Shown: in pieces, positions 42,701-52,787 of the stretch
Layout of the letters: the number at the start of each line of letters is the position of its first letter
How positions within the stretch are numbered: the stretch's first letter is position 1
NCBI GenBank assembly: GCA_011319805.1
Contig: SJRY01000143.1
Coordinates: 372,001 to 436,000, forward strand
Length of the DNA: 64,000 nt
Direction: 5' to 3'
From: Macrocybe gigantea
Lineage: Eukaryota > Basidiomycota > Agaricomycetes > Agaricales > Callistosporiaceae
Notes under the pieces: model-generated
What the model saw: only the letters and a program-made list of their open reading frames with translations
Told to the model about the DNA's origin: nothing
The model's database searches: none
Position numbers and translations under genes: made by a program

Positions 42701-44167
42701 GCTAAACGGTCCGATCATAGGACTGGGCCTGGGCTAGCAGCCTCCCCCACAAGGGGGGGGCTAAACTTCGACTTCAATGGCATGCATAATGTCGCACTGT
42801 TGAAACAACTATGCCAGATGCAGCGTAAAGCTTGCATTTGGATTAATGGACAGTTCCGCACCACTCCCGAGGGTGCGGCTGAGATGATGGCCTGTGTCGA
42901 ACTTATCGGCGCGTTCATCAAAAGGTTGAAAGTCGGGTCCTCTGCCCGCCTCGCCAATTCCAATCTAAGACATGCTCTCAGATTAATCAGTACGCCCGCC
43001 TTAGCCGGGGGCGACCCATCTAAAGTGAGAAATCTCGCTGCTTTATCGGACAGGCAGCGGTCCATGCTCAAGTCCCCTCTCAAAGATCTGGTGGATCTGA
43101 AACCACCACTCTTTTTAACCACGGATTATTTTGCTGATGCAAATAACCCGGGCAGGCGGCTTGTCAACGAGTTTGGCAGTTGCTTTGAGATCCATAAGCT
43201 ACTTGGCCGAGACGAGGACTCGGTAAAAGCTTATCGTGCATCACTGGATCAGACACTTACTCAGTGTTCGATCCAGCATGATTGCTCTTATGTGAGTAGT
43301 GATGGCTCCATGCCTACGAAAGCGGAAGTGCTCTTCAAGCAGTCTGTTGCTGCTTCACGTTTGTATCGTGAGGGCAGACTGGTTTCCGAAATTCGTCAGC
43401 CGGTTGGCAAAGCAATGAGCAACGATGCTGAGCTTATTGGATTGCGAATGGCGATCCAAAAGGCTATCGCACAAGATGGAGTTAAGTCTGTCGTGTGTTT
43501 TTTGGACTCGATGAATGCAATCAATTGCATCATCGATTGTAATCCTTACTCTGTGCAGTCGCATTCTATTGCACTGTGCAGATCATTGAAAGCTTGGCTC
43601 TCAGAAACTGAGCAGTGCCGCATTGACTTCTGGCACGTCCCTTCTAAATGGAAGTGGACAATACAAGTCGAAGCTCACGAGGTTGCTCGGAGCCTCGACG
43701 TTCCCTTGGGGATTCGTCCCCTCTATACCACCGACGGCCTTCGAAAGGAGGCTGACGATGATATGCATAGCACTTGGTTCCAGAATTCTGGGAACAAGAA
43801 ATCTACTGGTGCTTCCACGTTTCGTTTTCATGAGGCAGGAAAGCCAAATTCCTATGAATGACCCTCTCGGAAGAGAATGGGCTTCATGAAGCTGGTGACA
43901 GACAATGGGCTTTATGCTCGCTGTGCACGACTTGCATGCGGCCATGCCCCGATCAATGCATATCGGGCACGGTTTAATTTTGTGGAGAGCGACTTATGCT
44001 CTTGCAGACGAGGGCCTGAAGACTCCGTCCATGTCATGACTCAGTGCCGCAACTGGCACAGGCCAACTGAACGCCAGTTTGATGCATTTGTGCATCACTG
44101 GTTTATTAAGTATCTCGCGTCCAACAAGGTGGCAGGAGCTTTTATCCCGGATCCAGGCGGTGGGTGA
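39742..44167 (+). pseudogene. LINE-T ORF2, frameshifted and carrying SINE-A
   Basis: The ATG at 39742 opens the endonuclease frame, but a T run one base short near 39822 breaks it at once; the endonuclease then reads in the frame ending 40331 (FFQEPAWN, GGDFNCHYELWD) and 40273-40629 (TSDHVPLSLVL). The endonuclease-RT linker and RT start are open at 40620-41621 (FDIAQYFPSLNH, then TGA in place of CGA). RT block B (GVGQGSALSP) lies at 41625-41825 and SINE-A replaces the catalytic FVDD box onward. After 42771 the frame is open through RNase H (SYVSSDGSMPTKAEV, AELIGLRMAIQKAI, FLDSMNAINC) to a TGA at about 43859, then the C-terminal Cys/His motif to 44167. Confidence 0.85.
41831..42770 (+). mobile_element. 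SINE-A, short form, sandwiched in LINE-T ORF2
   Basis: It starts GGGCTGGTTGGCATAG at 41831 and ends CTAAACTTCG at 42770, with LINE-T in the same orientation on both sides. The LINE flanks do not meet: relative to the copy at 47854-51703 about 424 bp (RT catalytic box to just after RT) are missing. There is no poly(A) and no TSD at its edges. Confidence 0.9.
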
Positions 44168-44575
44168 CTGCCGTTTTGTAGCGGAGATTGCCCAGGGTAA
44201 CCTAGGCAATCTTAAAGCAGCAGGACCAGCGACCGAAGCACTGATCGAGCACTATGCGAACTGCAAACTTCGCGACAGCATCCGTTATAGGTCCTTTTGG
44301 ACCTTTTACGTGGAACTGACCACATCCGGCCCTTCGGGGCTGGGGGACAGGGCTCTAGCAAGTGAGTACGCACGAGCTCGAGTCATGTAGCTCGAGCATG
44401 GGCACGAGAGAGCAGGGCAGTGCAGCCCTCTATGTATTTTCCTTCAGTCTGGTTTGGATTGGACTCATCGTATTTATAGTAGTTACCAGTGTGTATTTAC
44501 AAGTGGACTGCCATCGTGCACCGCTATATAAATTGTTGAATTAAAAAAAAAAAAAAAAAAAAAATGTCCGGATGC

Positions 44576-46019
44576 TCACAAGTGGCAGGAAGTGTGTAAT
44601 GAAGAGATTATGTCTCTTATGGGACATGGGACATGGGAGATTGTGGACTTGCCTCCAGGAAAGAAGGCTATTGGTTGTGGATGGGTTTTCAAGGTTAAAC
44701 GCAATGCAGATGGCTCGATTGAGCGCTACAAAGCTCGATGTGTTGCTAAAGGTTTCAGTCAAAGACCTGGCATTGACTATACTGAAGTCTTTGCCCCCAC
44801 ATTTTGCCCTGCTGCCTTGAGACTTATCCTAGCCATGGCTGGTATTGAGGACATGGAACTTCGTTCTGTAGATGTTACCTCTGCCTTTCCTAATGGTGAT
44901 TTGGAGGAGGAGATTTATATGGTTCAACCAGAGGGGTTTCACCAAGGTGGTCCAAACCAAGTCTGCAAACTCTACAAATCGCTTTATGGGCTTAAACAGT
45001 CCGCCAGACAGTGGAACAAGAAGCTACACTCCGTCTTATTGTCTATGGGATTCAAACGACTCGAATCTGACCGCTCTATCTACCTCTATGTCAAGGGGAG
45101 GTAAAGGTCATTGTTCCCATTTACATTGATGATATCACACTGGCTTTAAAGAACACTGCTGCTATTGACAAAGTGGTTGCAGAGCTGTCTAGGCACTTCA
45201 AGATCAGAGACTTGGGACCAAGCACTTTTTTATTGGGTGTGGAGATTATTAGAGACAGGCAGAAGCGGACCATTGCACTTTCCCAGAAGCAGTACATCTT
45301 AAACACACTGGAGCACTATGGGATGGCGGATTGCAAGCCTGTCAAGACACCTATGATGACAGGTCTTAACCTTTCCAAGGCAATGGCACCTCAGACTTCA
45401 GAGGAAGTGGACTTTATGAAGAACATCCCCTACCTCAGTGCTGTTGGATCACTCCAGTACTTAGCCACCATGACTAGACCAGATATAGCAGCTGCTGTGT
45501 CATGCCTAGGACGCTTCAACTCGAATCCTGGTCCACAGCATTGGAATGCAGTCAAGCATTTGCTGAGATACTGCAAAGGGACTTTGGATCTCAAGCTGAC
45601 ATACTCTGGAGATCTTGGTCCAGAGATGTTTACATCATTCTGTGATGCTTCCCATGGTGATTGCCCGGACTCTGGACGCTCAACTGGTGGATATGTAACA
45701 ATCCTTGGTGGTGGAGCTATTGGATGGTCATCCAAACTGCAGCCTTTTGTCATGCTTTCTACAACTGAAGCGGAGTATATTGCTGCAGTAGAAGCTGGAA
45801 AGGAGATCTTATGGATGCGCAACATTATGCAGGAGATGGGATACCCTGTGTTGCAAGCATCACCACTCAAGATTGACAATCAGTCTGCACTGAGTGTCAC
45901 AAAGAATCCAGAGCATCATGGGCATATGAAACAGCTGGATTTGCGATACTTCTGGCTTAGGGATACAGTGGAGCAGAAGAGGATATGGCCTGAGTTTATT
46001 CCAGGAACTGAACAAGTTG

Positions 46020-46024
<5 letters not shown>
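44576..46024 (+). pseudogene. gag-pol: Copia-1 reverse transcriptase and RNase H, third block
   Basis: The RT starts HKWQEVCNEEIMSLMGHGTWEIV and shows the copia signatures GCGWVFKVKRNADGSIERYKAR, VDVTSAFPNGDLEEEIYM and LYGLKQSARQW, then IVPIYIDDITLA with the YxDD catalytic box (normally YVDD) near 45120. A one-base change of frame in a G run near 45097 separates the two halves. RNase H follows: RPDIAAAVSCL, FCDASHGDCPDSGRSTGGYV, LSTTEAEYIAAVEAGKEILW, IDNQSALSVTKNP and HMKQLDLRYFWLRD. LINE-T insertion 3 cuts it at EQVAD (46024) and the remaining codons lie at 61775. Confidence 0.92.
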
Positions 46025-46051
<27 letters not shown>

Positions 46052-46057
<6 letters not shown>

Positions 46058-46652
46058 ACAATTTATATAGCGGTGCACGGTGGCAGTCCGCTTGTAAATA
46101 CACACAGGTACCTACTATAAATACGATGAGTCCGATCCAAACCAGACTGAAGGAAAATACATAGAGGGCTGCACTGCCCTGCTCTCTCGTGCCCGCGCTT
46201 GAAACATGTGACTCGAGCTCGCGCGTACTCACTCGCTCGAGCACCATCCCCCAGCCCCAAAGGGCCGAATGTGGTCAGTTCCACGTAAAAGGTCCAAGAG
46301 GATCTATAACGGATACTGTCGCGAAGTTTGCAGTTCGCATAGTGCTCGATCAGCGCTTGGGTCGCTGGTCCGACTGTTTCCGCTACAGAACGGCAGTCAC
46401 CCGCCGCCTGGATCTGGAATGAAAGCACCTGCAGCTTTATTAGGTGCGAGATACTTAATGAACCAGTGACGCACAAAGGCGTCAAACTGGCATTCAGTTG
46501 GCCTGTGCCAGTTACGGCATTGAGTCATGACGTGGACGGAGTCTTCAGGCCCTCGTCCACAAGAGCATAAGTCGCTCTCCACGAAATTAAACCGTGCCCG
46601 ATACGCATTGATCGGAGCATGGCCGCATGTGAGACGTGAACAGCGAGCATAA
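46052..46652 (-). pseudogene. LINE-T 3' UTR and ORF2 C-terminus
   Basis: The minus strand carries the shared 3' terminal stretch, the 3' UTR (with a small loss near 46377 compared with other copies) and the ORF2 C-terminal end with CSCGRGPEDSVHVMTQC. It continues on the far side of the chimera at 51704. Confidence 0.8.
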
Positions 46653-46654
46653 GA

Positions 46655-47853
46655 GGGCTGGTTGGCATAGCGGTAAACGCGAGTCAGGTAGTCCTGTGGC
46701 TGTGGCAAGCCACGAAGCCGCGGGTTCTAGTCCTGGAGGTGGCATCTTCAGGTTTGCATTCGGAAGTGTCCGGAGCTGGTTCCACGTGACGCGGGCAGGA
46801 AGTATCACGATCCTGTGACAGTTGTTCCCACGAGGGAGGTGACTTGGTCATGTGACTAAGCAGCTGGCACGTGACGTAAGCTGGGTTATACGTCACACAT
46901 GTGACTTACCCCACTATGTGGGTCAAGTGTCACATGACCCTAACTCACGTGCTTGCACGTGATCCCCGATCTAAAAGTGTAGGGGCCGAAAGGATAAGGG
47001 ATTATACCGGGAATTGGGCTGATAACCACCCGATGGCGTTTGAGCCAACAGGGCACCCGGTACCGTGTGAGCTGCCTGAAGTAGGGGTCCACGGAGGTTA
47101 GTCATGGTGCAGTACACTTTGGCGGAAATAGATCCAGACCCGTTCAGCTAAGGGCTTCCCCTGTGGGAACCTGTCATGGGAGGACCATGGACCTTGCTGT
47201 GATATCGGAGGCCAGTCTGGCAGGCACATGGCAAGACAGAGACCTTGGACAGATGGGGATCCGCGCCCTAAGGGGCATCAGCGAACCATCTGCCAGGGGA
47301 CGGGAAGGCAGGACTGGGGGTCACGCCCCAGACACCGCTGGGCCGTAGCAAGGCTGGACAGTCTCCAGTCCTTGGCTCGAGAGACCTAACTCCTCTGTCG
47401 GTGGCCCTGGGATAATACACCCAGGTTGCCGCTTAAGTTGAATCCGAAGTGCGAACTCCTGGGTTCCGTGGGACTCTGGGGACCCCAGTGTGTAGATGAA
47501 AGTCCATGCCGACCTACTTGGCAGGCTTAAACAGTTCCCCTTGGCGTGGATGGCCTTGGGGTGCAAGTGTCAGACAAAAAGCCTTAATTCGGCAGACTGC
47601 AGCTGAGTAAGACGGTACCATCCCTGAGTCCACACCCAATTTGGGGAGGCCTCGGCCGTTGGCAAGGGGGGGTCCGCAGACCAAATAGGGAGGGCATAAG
47701 CCCGATGGATGCACACTGGACCCACATAAGGAGTCCTAGGTTAAGGGTTCCCCTGGGCGTGGATGGCCCTGGGGTGAAAGTGCTAGACAATAGCCTCAAT
47801 CTGGCAGACCCACCTAGGTAGCAGCCTCTCCCGCAAGGGGGGGCTAAACTTCG
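46655..47853 (+). mobile_element. SINE-A, long form, complete
   Basis: At 1,199 bp this is the most complete long-form copy. A box TGGCATAGCGG at 46663-46673 and B box GGTTCTAGTCC at 46723-46733 mark the head. Seven or so CANNTG words cluster at about 46780-46965. Two copies of a GGCGTGGATGGCC-containing module follow (about 47525-47595 and 47750-47815), then the hairpin and CTAAACTTCG at 47844-47853. I saw no TTTT on the sense strand, although AAAAA occurs. Short open frames exist in several reading frames but none is selected for. Confidence 0.9.
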
Positions 47854-48458
47854 GATCATCTCTCGAGGACCCTCCTCGGGTTATGGCCTATGTACACAAC
47901 AGGCTTCGTCGCCTGCGTCCATCCCTTCGTCGTGACCTAGTTGATAGTCGCGATCTTATGATTGTTAGCTTCGCCACCCCTGGCGAGCCACTCTTTCTCG
48001 CTAACGCCTACTCTGATGGAGATGCTAGCGCGATTCGTCTTTTGCATGATTGTGCTGAGCGCCCCGACTTCCCCAACTTAGTTTATCTCGGAGGGGATTT
48101 CAATTGTCATTATGAACTCTGGGATAGAGTTCATAATTCACAGCGGTCTCGAGGGGAGATGCTGTGTAATGCAGCTCTCGATCTCGGTCTGGAATGGTCG
48201 GAACCTAGCAACCCTGGGCCGACATTCATTTCACATAACCCCGAGCTTCGGCCCTTGGTTATTGACTTGATGTTCATCCCCATTGATAGTGGGGATTGCC
48301 ATCCTCGCATGATTGATGTGCTCAAGCTGACATCGGACCATGTCCCATTGTCACTTGTATTGGATGTTCCTCTGCTAGACCTATCCGTCCAGTGACGAAC
48401 GTTAAGTAAGGACAGCATACCGGAGTTTATATCCGACATTGCCAGTGATCTTCTCGGA
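47854..48458 (+). pseudogene. LINE-T endonuclease C-terminal part (in chimera)
   Basis: The open frame 47883-48395 (MAYVHNRLRRLRPSLRRDLV) carries the endonuclease residues GGDFNCHYELWD and SDHVPLSLVLDVPLL, then a stop in place of the RH-type residues at 48393. The N-terminal endonuclease is replaced by SINE-A, so nicking activity is lost. Confidence 0.85.
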
Positions 48459-51347
48459 ATGGACATTGTCCCTATCGAGACTAATAACGACCTCGAGAGC
48501 GTCTTGTCGACACTATCAAAGGCCATTGATCGAGCTTGGAATCTCCATTCTAGGGAATGCAAGCTCTCAAAACGGAGCAAGGGTTGGTGGAACCAACACT
48601 GCTCTGAGACTCTTGATACTTTCAGACAAACCCAGTCTGAAAGAGATCATCGCATCTGGCGGCGAGCTGTCAAAGATGCTAAGCGCGCCTTCTTTGATCA
48701 ACGGATCAGGGAGGTTGCAGAAAAGTCTCGTTGTCCATGGGATCTAGCTGCATGGACAAAGCAGAGACCCCTACCTGACTACGAAGCTATCTCGTTCCAG
48801 GGACAGCCTTGCAACTCTATCGAAGCGCTTTGGAATGTGCTTGATAAGTCTTATAATGCTGCGTCTGATCGCACAGTTAATTTGGATCGCCTCAATGATC
48901 TTGAAGCACATCCAGTACGGGACTGGGTCCCGTTCTCTGCTGCCGAGCTCCGAGAGTCCTTAGAGCCCTGTAGCAATATGTCTGCACCAGGATCAGACCA
49001 TCTGTCTTGGAGCCACATCAAACAGCTGGTGAAATTTCCTCACATAGCTGCATTTATCTTGAACATTGCAAATGCGTGTCTAGATTTGGGGCACTGGCCC
49101 TCTTACTTCAAGCAGAGTTTGTCGGTTATCATTCCGAAACCTGGCAAACCTGCATACGATACCCCGAAAGCCTTTCGTCCGATTGTGCTTTTGAATACCC
49201 TTGGCAAGCTCGTCGAGAAGATGCTAGCGCGACGTATGCAGTACGAAGCGACCAAATTTGCTGTCTTCGATCCAAAGCAGTTCGGCGGCATCCGTCAGAA
49301 CTCAACTGAGGATGCTGGGGTCTTCCTTACCCATATTATCCGTCAGGGGTGGTCTAAGGGATTCAAAACAAGTGTCATCGCTTTCGATGTCACTCAGTAT
49401 TTTCCTTCACTCAACCATTGTATGTTGGTGAAGATTCTTCAACACAGAGGCTTTGCACGACAGGTGTCAAAGTTCTTTGAATCATATCTCGTTGGGCGCA
49501 AAACTTCCTATGCCTGGCGTAGTGCCATTTCTCCAGAGTTCGATGCCGACGTGGGAGTTGGTCAAGGCTCTGCACTCTCCCCAGTATTGTCAGTGCTTTA
49601 CTTGGCGCCGGTACTGAAACTTTATCACAAAGCTGGTGATATGCCAGTAATCATGTCATTCGTCGATGACGGACTGATCATTGCTCAGTCCAAATCCACA
49701 TCGGACAATGTTCCGAAACTGCAGAGGGCTTATGCCTCTGTGCATAACCTCTTCACCGACTTTGGTCTTGTTGTAGAACACAACAAGACTGAACTACAGC
49801 ACTTTTCGCGCAATAGTATGGACCCTCGTCCGTCTATTGACTTGGGCTTTGCTCCATTTACGGGCAATACCCCGCTTCGACCCAAGGATGTCTGGCGATA
49901 CCTTGGTTTCTTTTTGGACGCGCGCCTCTCTTTTAAGGAGCATGTTCGATTCTATGCTACGAAGGCCTTGACTACTGCCAGAGCCTTTCAGATGTTGGGC
50001 AATTCTGTTCGGGGCTTATCCCCTCAGCAGAAACGCATTCTCTACTTGTCATGCGCGCGTCCCATCGCAACGTACGGCTGTTTATTATGGAACTTCAATG
50101 GCATGCGTAATGTCGCACTGTTGAAACAACTACGCCAGATGCAGCGTAAAGCTTGCATCTGGATCAATGGACAGTTTCGCACTACTCCCGAGGGTGCGGC
50201 TGAGACAATGGCCTGCGTCGAACCCATCGGTGGGTTCATCCAAAGGCTGAAGGTCGGGTCCTCTGCCCACCTCGCCAATTCCAATCTGAGGCATGCTCTC
50301 AGGTCAATTAGTACGCCCGCCTCGTCTGGGGGCGACCCATCTAAAGTGAGAAATCTCGCTTCTTTGTCAGACAGACAGCGTGCTGTGCTTAAGTCCCCAC
50401 TCAAGGATTTGGTGGATCTGAAACCACCACTCTTTCTAACCACGGATTATTTTGCGGATGCAAATAACCCGGGCAGGCGGCTTGTCGATGAGTTTGACAG
50501 TCGCTTTGAGATTCATAAGTTACTTGGCCGAGATGAGGACTCGGTCAAGGCTTATCACGCATCGCTGGATCAAACACTTACCCAGTGTTCGACCCAGCAT
50601 GATTGCTCTTATGTGAGTAGTGATGGCTCCATGCCTGCGAAAGCAGAAGTGCCATTTAAGCAGTCTGTGTCAGCTTCGCGTGTTTATCGCGAGGGCAGGC
50701 TGGTTTTCGAAATTCGTCAGCCTGTTGGCAAATCAACGAGCGGTGATGCCGAGCTTATTGGATTGCGAATGGCAATCCAAAAGGCTATCACACAAGATGG
50801 AGTTGACTCCATTGTGTGCTTTCTGGATTCGATGAATGCGATTAATCGCATCATTGATTGCAATCCCCACTCTGTGCAGTCGCATTCTATTGCACTTTGT
50901 AGATCATTGAAAGCTTGGCTCTCAGAGTCCGAGCAGCGCCGGATTGAATTCTGGCACGTCCCTTCCAAATGGAAGTGGGCAATACAAGTCGAGGCTCACG
51001 AGTTCGCTCGAAGCCTGAACGTTCCTCTGGGGCTTCATCCCCTTTATACCACCGATGGCCTTCGAAGGGAGGCAGACGATGATATGCATAGCACTTGGTT
51101 CCAGAATTCTAGGAACAAGAAATACATTGGTGCTTCCACATTTCGTTTTCACGAAGCAGAAAAGCCAAATTCCTATGAACACCCCTCTCAGAAGAGAACG
51201 GGCTTTATGAAGTTAGTGACAGAGAACGAGCTTTTTGCTCACTGTTCACGTCTAGCATGCGGCCATGCTCCGATCAATGCGTATCGGGCACGGTTTAATT
51301 TTGTCGATAGCGATTTATGTCGTCCGGGGCAACCTGGACAATCTTAA
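48459..51347 (+). CDS. LINE-T ORF2, 962-aa open RT-RNase H region
   Basis: This is the longest open LINE-T frame. A basic linker comes first (KRSKGWWNQHCSETLDTFRQ), then RT: Asp310 in FDVTQYFPSLNH, GVGQGSALSPVLSVLY, the catalytic FVDDGLIIAQS box with Asp403-Asp404, HNKTELQHFS and RYLGFFLDARLS. Next is the connection region (CIWINGQFRTTPEGAAE) and RNase H with Asp722 (SSDGS), Glu765 (AELIGL) and Asp790 (FLDSMNA); the last acidic position seems to be Glu in EAHEFAR. The C-terminal Cys/His motif is lost through a deletion of roughly 220 bp at 51319, and the frame closes at 51347. The start is simply the first Met after the broken endonuclease. Confidence 0.88.
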   Translation: MDIVPIETNNDLESVLSTLSKAIDRAWNLHSRECKLSKRSKGWWNQHCSETLDTFRQTQSERDHRIWRRAVKDAKRAFFDQRIREVAEKSRCPWDLAAWTKQRPLPDYEAISFQGQPCNSIEALWNVLDKSYNAASDRTVNLDRLNDLEAHPVRDWVPFSAAELRESLEPCSNMSAPGSDHLSWSHIKQLVKFPHIAAFILNIANACLDLGHWPSYFKQSLSVIIPKPGKPAYDTPKAFRPIVLLNTLGKLVEKMLARRMQYEATKFAVFDPKQFGGIRQNSTEDAGVFLTHIIRQGWSKGFKTSVIAFDVTQYFPSLNHCMLVKILQHRGFARQVSKFFESYLVGRKTSYAWRSAISPEFDADVGVGQGSALSPVLSVLYLAPVLKLYHKAGDMPVIMSFVDDGLIIAQSKSTSDNVPKLQRAYASVHNLFTDFGLVVEHNKTELQHFSRNSMDPRPSIDLGFAPFTGNTPLRPKDVWRYLGFFLDARLSFKEHVRFYATKALTTARAFQMLGNSVRGLSPQQKRILYLSCARPIATYGCLLWNFNGMRNVALLKQLRQMQRKACIWINGQFRTTPEGAAETMACVEPIGGFIQRLKVGSSAHLANSNLRHALRSISTPASSGGDPSKVRNLASLSDRQRAVLKSPLKDLVDLKPPLFLTTDYFADANNPGRRLVDEFDSRFEIHKLLGRDEDSVKAYHASLDQTLTQCSTQHDCSYVSSDGSMPAKAEVPFKQSVSASRVYREGRLVFEIRQPVGKSTSGDAELIGLRMAIQKAITQDGVDSIVCFLDSMNAINRIIDCNPHSVQSHSIALCRSLKAWLSESEQRRIEFWHVPSKWKWAIQVEAHEFARSLNVPLGLHPLYTTDGLRREADDDMHSTWFQNSRNKKYIGASTFRFHEAEKPNSYEHPSQKRTGFMKLVTENELFAHCSRLACGHAPINAYRARFNFVDSDLCRPGQPGQS

Positions 51348-51671
51348 AACAGTTGGGTCAGTGACCGAAGCACTGACCAAGCGGTATGCGAATCGCAAAC
51401 TCTGCAACAGCATTGTTATAGGTCCTTTTGGACCTTTTACGTGGAATTGACCACAGCCGGCCCTCTGGGGTTGGGGGACAGTGCTCGAGCGAGTGAGTAT
51501 GCGTGAGCTCGAGTCCCATAGCTTGAGCGCGGGCACGAGAGAACAGGGCAGTGCAGCCCTCTATGTATCTCCCTTCAGTCTGGTTTGCCTCGGACTAGTC
51601 GTATTTATAGTAGGTACCTTGGTGTATTTACAAGCGGACTGCCACCGTGCACCGCTATATAAATTGTTGAA

Positions 51672-51703
<32 letters not shown>

Positions 51704-51707
<4 letters not shown>

Positions 51708-51967
51708 AGCGAGTATAAAGCTCGTTCTCTGTCACAAGCTTCATGAAGCCTATTCTCTTCCGAGAGGGGCGTTCATAGGAATTTGGCTTGCCTGCTTCAT
51801 GAAAACGAAATGTGGAAGCGCCAATATATTTCTTGTTCCCAGAATTCTGGAAACCAAGTGCTATGCATATCATCGTCAGCCTCCTTTCGAAGGCCGTCGG
51901 TGGTATAGAGGGGACGAAGTCCCAGGGGGACGTCGAGGCTCCGGGCAAACTCGTGGGCCTCGACTTG
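51704..51967 (-). pseudogene. LINE-T ORF2 segment between chimera and Gypsy-1
   Basis: The minus strand codes for the region just after RNase H (VPLGLRPLYTTDGL-type through FHEAGKPNSYERPSRKRIGFMKLVTENELY). An extra A near 51853 relative to other copies breaks the frame. The last five bases (51963-51967, ACTTG) are the Gypsy-1 TSD. Confidence 0.8.
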
Positions 51968-52287
51968 TGTTAGGCTAGACGAATCTCAGAAGGACTCGGG
52001 CAGACTAAGTGCGAGAGTGGTCTTGAGATGATGGCAAAAGGAATATTAAGCCTAGCATTACTGGTACATCTGGGAGTCCTTATATACACTACAGTACTCG
52101 AGCACGGACCATGGGCTGCGCAATGCTGTGGACTGCGGATGAGTAAGACTGGAAGAAGATGACTCAGGATGACTAGGGAAGTGAGATGACTCGATGGCTG
52201 CGCGCTGCGCAGCATGATGGGGGAGATAAGGGATGTGGGAAAGATAAGATAAGAAAATGAATAGTCCTTTGGGCGGCGTCTGTAACA
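51968..52287 (-). repeat. Gypsy-1 3' LTR
   Basis: The LTR is 320 bp with TGTTAGGC...TCTGTAACA on the plus strand (ends TG...CA in either reading). It differs from the 5' LTR at two sites. The sequence next to its inner edge (52288-52300, minus strand AAAGAGAGGGTGA) is the polypurine tract that would prime plus-strand DNA. Confidence 0.95.
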
Positions 52288-52301
52288 TCACCCTCTCTTT
52301 A
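52288..52301 (-). promoter_or_regulatory. Gypsy-1 polypurine tract
   Basis: The minus strand reads TAAAGAGAGGGTGA immediately before the 3' LTR start (TGTTACAGACG). Purine runs at this place prime second-strand synthesis in LTR retrotransposons. Confidence 0.8.
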
Positions 52302-52324
52302 GATTCGCGTCCTCGCGAAAAACC

Positions 52325-52723
52325 TTAGTCCAGCTGTCCCCACCCAGTATTGGTCTCCCAGGCGGTCGCGGCACGCGGGGCCCATGTATGAATGAGCTCT
52401 TCATTATAGGCGCGAATGTGGTGGAGTGTGGTGGCGAGGAGTTTAAGCCGCCGGTTTTCTGTGCGAAGCATTTCCATTGCTTCGCGAAGCGCGATACGTT
52501 CAGCTGCAGTGGGGCCGGTCCCATCAGGGGTTCTCCCGGTCCAGAGGTGCGTGCGGACGGTCATAACATAGCGCATATATGCGCCGAGTGTGATGGCGAG
52601 GGGGTCCATGTAGTCGCTAGCATTGAGAATCCTTGCCAGATTCTCGAGGTCGCTTGGGCGGTTGGGGGTAGGTGCGCGGCTGCCCTCGCTGCTGTCGATG
52701 CTGATGGGGGCGTTGGTGGTCAT
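52325..52723 (-). CDS. Gypsy-1 extra ORF after integrase, 132 aa, unknown
   Basis: An intact frame starts MTTNAPISIDSSEGSRAP and lies between the chromodomain stop (52788) and the polypurine tract, on the element's coding strand. It has an acidic, Pro/Ser-rich N-terminus, then YMRYVMTVRTHLWTGR and an Ala/Leu/Glu/Arg helix (AAERIALREAMEMLRTENRR) that looks like a coiled coil. It has no membrane segment and no domain I recognise. Its position matches where some LTR elements keep an extra gene, and its openness in a young element suggests use, but function is unknown. Confidence 0.6.
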   Translation of the reverse strand: MTTNAPISIDSSEGSRAPTPNRPSDLENLARILNASDYMDPLAITLGAYMRYVMTVRTHLWTGRTPDGTGPTAAERIALREAMEMLRTENRRLKLLATTLHHIRAYNEELIHTWAPRAATAWETNTGWGQLD

Positions 52724-52787
52724 GAAGTGCGATTTTTGGTCTTCTTCCCTCTTGTCGTGATCCTTTTATCCTGGTTCGCAGTCTTCT

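Larger units (their letters stand above)
35721..44562 (+). mobile_element. LINE-T insertion 2 in Copia-1, full-length, with nested SINEs
   Basis: It has the complete 5' end (GCTTCTCTTTCC at 35726), 5' UTR, ORF1, ORF2, 3' UTR and poly(A) from 44543. The 13-bp duplication AATGTCCGGATGC is perfect (35708-35720 and 44563-44575). Inside are a SINE-A/SINE-B/LINE chimera in ORF1 (36453-38399, own TSD) and a SINE-A in ORF2 (41831-42770, no TSD, about 424 bp of LINE missing). Without these it corresponds to about 6.3 kb. Confidence 0.95.
46653..51703 (+). mobile_element. SINE-A::LINE-T chimera with TSD, longest example
   Basis: The composite is SINE-A long form (46655-47853) joined to LINE-T from within the endonuclease (47854) to poly(A) (51674-51703). 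The 15-bp duplication is GAACAGCGAGCATAA (46638-46652) and GAACAGCGAGTATAA (51704-51718). LINE-T and SINE-A lie in the same orientation and share one TSD, so both were inserted as one cDNA. Confidence 0.95.

Noticed and set aside
46655..46740. The SINE heads as genuine tRNA genes.
   Set aside because: Only A and B boxes are convincing; I could not trace a full cloverleaf with a paired acceptor stem, and the sequence continues as a repeat.
46655..47853. SINE-A as a Helitron, because it ends with a hairpin followed by CTAA (fits CTRR).
   Set aside because: The conserved end extends past CTAA to CTAAACTTCG, there is a tRNA-like head, and the composites have TSDs and poly(A), none of which fits Helitrons.
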